Below, one piece after another: positions 23,863 to 26,265 of a DNA stretch of 26,265 nt (its first letter is position 1; every line of letters starts with the position of its first letter). The notes beneath the pieces were generated by a model. The model saw only the letters and a list, made by a program, of their open reading frames with translations. It had not been told where the DNA came from and did not search any database. The stretch is from Anaerolineaceae bacterium (GTDB lineage: Bacteria > Chloroflexota > Anaerolineae > Anaerolineales > Anaerolineaceae): contig JACZIY010000763.1 of NCBI GenBank assembly GCA_014860845.1, positions 1-26,265 of the forward strand. Reading direction: 5' to 3'. Made by a program: the position numbers and the translations under genes.

Positions 23863-24810
23863 TTAAACGACACCGCTTTCGAGGATCGTAAATCGTTTTT
23901 TATTAGCATCCAGACGAGCCTTCACACCTAAAGGCAGGGTAGCCATATCTTTGGTATGGCCGAGGGGGAGTCCGTATAATACCGGGATTTTCAGGGGTTT
24001 CAAGTAGTATGCCAATATTTCTTCAAGGTTTCTATCACTATAGTAGCCTGGATTATGCTTAGCTGGAACGCATTCATGACATTCACTGACCATCACCCCT
24101 TTGGCTACTTTTAGTAGACCAGCATTGCGCAGGTGAGAAATCATATGGTCGAAGATCCAGGGTTCTGTATACGCCTCCTCAATCATCAGAATTTTATCCT
24201 TCGTATCGATTTGGTAAGGTGTTCCCAAGGTGGCGCAGATCAAGGTCAGGTTACCACCAATCAGCTCACCTTCGGCAACCCCCGGCACAATCGTGTGTAG
24301 CCAGGTCTTTTCGTCCTGGAGAGGAATTTCCCCAATGGGTTCAACAGATGAAACTGCCTTGAAAAATTGTTTTTTTGTATAATCGGTCAGGTCTGAAGAA
24401 TTGAAACGAGCCATCCCAGGCCCATGAAAGGTAACCATATCCGAAAATTTATGGATTGCCAGATGAAGTGAAGTGATATCACTAAAACCGGTCAGGATTT
24501 TGGGATGTTTTGCAATTGCGTCAAAATCAATCAGGTGAATAATTTGGGCAGAGCCATAACCCCCTTGGGTAACAAAAACAGCATCGATATCATCTCTACA
24601 AAACATTTCATTAAAGTCATTAGCGCGTTGTTTTTCAGATGCAGCGACAAAGCCCTTCAATTTATTCACATTTTTGCCAATGACGACTTTATAGCCTAAT
24701 TCCTCCAAGAATTCACCAGCACGAACTACATCACTATTTTTTTCCGAAGGACTTGCAGGTGAAATAACCCCAACTGTGTCCCCTTTTTCTAGTCTTTTAG
24801 GTTTTATCAT
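23863..24810 (-). CDS. S66-family LD-carboxypeptidase-like serine peptidase (LdcA/MccF-like)
   Basis: The protein has 315 residues, normal for the family. Signatures: N-terminal GDTVGVISPASP, TQGGYGSAQII (82-91), the nucleophile serine S110 in GFSDITSLHLAI, the acidic catalytic region MIEEAYTEPWIFDHM, and a histidine in LPLGHTKDMATLPLG. Family knowledge: LdcA trims the terminal D-Ala from tetrapeptide muropeptides in the cytoplasm; MccF relatives cleave microcin C-type peptidyl-nucleotides. No signal peptide is seen. As the first gene of an operon with a peptide importer and two M20 peptidases it fits recycling of cell-wall peptides or breakdown of an unusual peptide. Its start has only a weak A/G-rich ribosome site. 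Confidence 0.92.
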   Translation of the reverse strand: MIKPKRLEKGDTVGVISPASPSEKNSDVVRAGEFLEELGYKVVIGKNVNKLKGFVAASEKQRANDFNEMFCRDDIDAVFVTQGGYGSAQIIHLIDFDAIAKHPKILTGFSDITSLHLAIHKFSDMVTFHGPGMARFNSSDLTDYTKKQFFKAVSSVEPIGEIPLQDEKTWLHTIVPGVAEGELIGGNLTLICATLGTPYQIDTKDKILMIEEAYTEPWIFDHMISHLRNAGLLKVAKGVMVSECHECVPAKHNPGYYSDRNLEEILAYYLKPLKIPVLYGLPLGHTKDMATLPLGVKARLDANKKRFTILESGVV

Positions 24811-24839
24811 GAGATACTTTCTTTGTGAAATTAACCCGG

Positions 24840-24910
24840 AATGTTCATATATTGAACATTATTCTCAATATTCTTCAGTTAAATTATACTCGTCTGGACA
24901 AATTCTACAA
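24840..24910 (-). promoter_or_regulatory. Promoter and 8-5-8 inverted-repeat operator of the peptide operon
   Basis: On the minus strand a perfect TATAAT -10 lies at 24888-24883. A weak TTGTAG -35 lies at 24910-24905 after a 16-bp spacer. About 22 bp downstream of the -10 is a perfect inverted repeat, AATGTTCA (24840-24847), TATAT (24848-24852), TGAACATT (24853-24860). The arms fall just inside the expected transcript, where a bound repressor would block. The IclR-family protein encoded at the end of the operon is the natural candidate. Confidence 0.7.
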
Positions 24911-25023
24911 GCGGTTATTTGAATCAATTTTCAAAAAAATTCAATTTTACGGAATGAGGAACCATTAATTGAACAATTTGAGGTTTCTGCGTAAATCCCT
25001 GGAGACGATGTGATTTAAATTCC
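24911..25023. other. Upstream part of the peptide-operon intergenic region
   Basis: A+T-rich, with no gene and no further clear structure. Confidence 0.4.
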
Positions 25024-25038
25024 TGGAATGATATTCCA
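25024..25038. promoter_or_regulatory. Palindrome with IclR-box-like arms
   Basis: TGGAAT, GAT, ATTCCA is a perfect 6-3-6 palindrome. Its outer arms TGGAA and TTCCA at 5-bp spacing equal the arms of the known E. coli IclR-type consensus (TGGAA-N5-TTCCA). It lies about 135 bp upstream of the -10 box of the peptide operon, so it might be a distal operator. A 15-bp palindrome can also arise by chance in this A+T-rich gap. Confidence 0.4.
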
Positions 25039-25176
25039 TTAAAGTAGCAATAAAGAAAAAAAGAATCATAGATTCAAAATTCAATGGGTCAAAATATGCT
25101 CTCCCATTTTATGATCTCGAAAACGAGTTATCATCATTAACGATATAGGATGCTGACGAAAATTCCGCTATCTTTT

Positions 25177-26265
25177 CTACTCAATTTCACGCCGGATAAA
25201 TATCCGGATCGCATTTTTTATTGGTTTATCTGATATCAGGATTAAATATCCACCCCCACCAGCACCGGATAATTTCCAGCCTAAAGCCATATCCTTGTAT
25301 TGATCGATTAATTGGGAAATATTATTGTTCATCATATTCGGAAACATGGCGATTTGGGCTTCAAACGAGGCTTTGAAGGATTGACCAAAAGAATGGATAT
25401 CGTGGTTGAGGATCGCATTCCAGCAATTTTCTGCAGCTTGTGAGAGTGCACAGGCATTTTTTTTTGTGATTTTGGTATTATCAAGGACATCATATTCAGT
25501 GTGACGGGGTCCGAGCGTTACCAGGTACAAGGATTCTTCAATGAATCGCAATGTATTTGCGTCTTTATTGTGTTCAATTCGTTTTGGCCAATACTCTCCA
25601 TCATAAAAAGCATTTGCCAGACCAGGAAAAACGATACCGAAGGAGTCCTGAGACCCAGAGATTATCTTTTTACCTGGGGGGTTGTCATAGCAGAACAAGA
25701 TTTTTGACAGTTTTTCATAATCTCCAGCAGGAATTTTGGTACCCCATAAATCGATGGCTGCCCGACGAGTACTGGACGCCATCCCGCTGCGCTCATTGAA
25801 ATCAAGAAATGGTTCCAGTGAGATGGTAAGAACGGAACCTGGACAATACTTCGAGACCCAGGGTTGATCAAGCCACCCTCCGGCAAGATCAATGCGAAAG
25901 GGGATCTGGTTTTGCTGGCGAAGAGCAGTAGTCGAGCGAGCAGGGAGATTTTCATAGGGTAAACGTTTCAGAATCACATACTCTACTCCGAGTTCATGAC
26001 AAAACTCTCGTTTTTCCAGCAAATCTCCATCTTCATTAACAATCAAATAATCCGGCTCGATCGATCGGAATTCAGTTTCAAAATCCAAAAGCCCAGAACC
26101 CTTTGAAATGAAGGCTTCTTTTACATAGGATATTGACTTAACCATAAACTGACGTTCCACTTCATTATTAATGGTTAGCTTGCCTTTAAGATCATAAATC
26201 GTTTTATCCGAACCCAGGGCAACATATAAATCACCATAGGCTGCAGCTTCACGAAAGAATTCGAT
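25177..26265 (-). CDS. Cytidylyltransferase-like / GHMP kinase fusion, 5'-truncated by the window edge
   Basis: The frame is open to the last base of the window, so the start is outside; the GTG at 26160 is merely internal. The visible N-terminal part (about 110 residues) resembles a cytidylyltransferase-fold domain (GDLYVALGSDKTIYDLKG, then SIEPDYLIVNEDGD). It is followed by a GHMP kinase: motif 1 PFRIDLAGGWLD, a central ISGSQDSFGIVFPGL where many family members have a GLGSSS-type loop, and motif 3 LSGAGGGGYLI. Such fusions are expected to phosphorylate a sugar and activate it as a nucleotide sugar, like bifunctional heptose or fucose enzymes; the sugar is unknown. It is separated from the peptide operon by about 290 bp up to that operon's promoter and seems unrelated. 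Confidence 0.85.
   Translation of the reverse strand: MEFFREAAAYGDLYVALGSDKTIYDLKGKLTINNEVERQFMVKSISYVKEAFISKGSGLLDFETEFRSIEPDYLIVNEDGDLLEKREFCHELGVEYVILKRLPYENLPARSTTALRQQNQIPFRIDLAGGWLDQPWVSKYCPGSVLTISLEPFLDFNERSGMASSTRRAAIDLWGTKIPAGDYEKLSKILFCYDNPPGKKIISGSQDSFGIVFPGLANAFYDGEYWPKRIEHNKDANTLRFIEESLYLVTLGPRHTEYDVLDNTKITKKNACALSQAAENCWNAILNHDIHSFGQSFKASFEAQIAMFPNMMNNNISQLIDQYKDMALGWKLSGAGGGGYLILISDKPIKNAIRIFIRREIE

Noticed and set aside
1..26265. CRISPR array, complete insertion sequence, rRNA operon
   Set aside because: No regularly spaced identical repeats, no transposase reading frame and no rRNA-like stretches seen on either strand.

Overview
The window reads like a chromosomal stretch of a Gram-negative-type or monoderm environmental anaerobe, most probably a member of Chloroflexota (Anaerolineae-like). 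The main reason is a motif of the type [H/R]-I-[Y/F]-L-P-L-V, which I associate with exported Chloroflexota proteins. It lies at the C-terminus of two large exported proteins and inside a third from the same operon. This assignment is an inference; no rRNA or other marker gene is present.

Layout, left to right. (1) 1-1164 (+): the 3' part of a GAF-SpoIIE phosphatase gene. (2) 1165-3020: a gene-poor, decaying stretch. It holds a multiply frameshifted iolB-like pseudogene, the first copy of a hairpin-bearing repeat of about 235 bp ending in a tRNA-Met-like 3' half, and a second tRNA-Met 3' half followed by its own terminator. (3) 3030-6726 (+): a signalling island with an exported acidic PepSY protein, an OmpR-type response regulator, its histidine kinase and a PAP2 phosphatase. 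Three promoters or promoter-like regions here carry the same operator, three CTTCAT-type hexamers exactly 11 bp apart. This suggests a small autoregulated regulon. The third operator now drives only a 16-codon ORF that stops where the second repeat copy begins. (4) 6741-7102: the second repeat copy, a dense run of small hairpins and a terminator.

(5) 14658 to 7105 (-): a three-gene exported redox operon. It encodes a YVTN-type beta-propeller fused to a di-haem cytochrome c peroxidase/MauG-like domain, a 1324-residue exported protein of unknown function, and a penta-haem cytochrome. The first two genes overlap by 4 bp and the third follows after 25 bp. A terminator lies directly after the last stop codon. 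(6) 14662-14981: a hairpin-rich spacer. (7) 24810 to 14982 (-): a nine-gene peptide-use operon. In transcription order it encodes an S66 LD-carboxypeptidase-like peptidase, the lipoprotein OppA, permeases OppB and OppC, ATPases OppD and OppF, two different M20 metallopeptidases, and an IclR-family regulator as the last gene. A perfect 8-5-8 inverted repeat lies just downstream of the apparent promoter, and a second palindrome with IclR-like arms lies further upstream. (8) 25177-26265 (-): the 3' part of a gene joining a cytidylyltransferase-like domain to a GHMP kinase.

How the genes fit together: the peptide operon looks self-contained, with binding, import, hydrolysis and local transcriptional control of peptides, possibly cell-wall-derived ones given the S66 enzyme. 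The redox operon looks like an outside-the-membrane electron-transfer or oxidation module. The two-component island appears to control its own expression and that of the PepSY protein. The most novel-looking items are the triple 11-bp operators, the tRNA-Met-ended hairpin repeat, and the propeller/peroxidase-giant protein-pentahaem operon.
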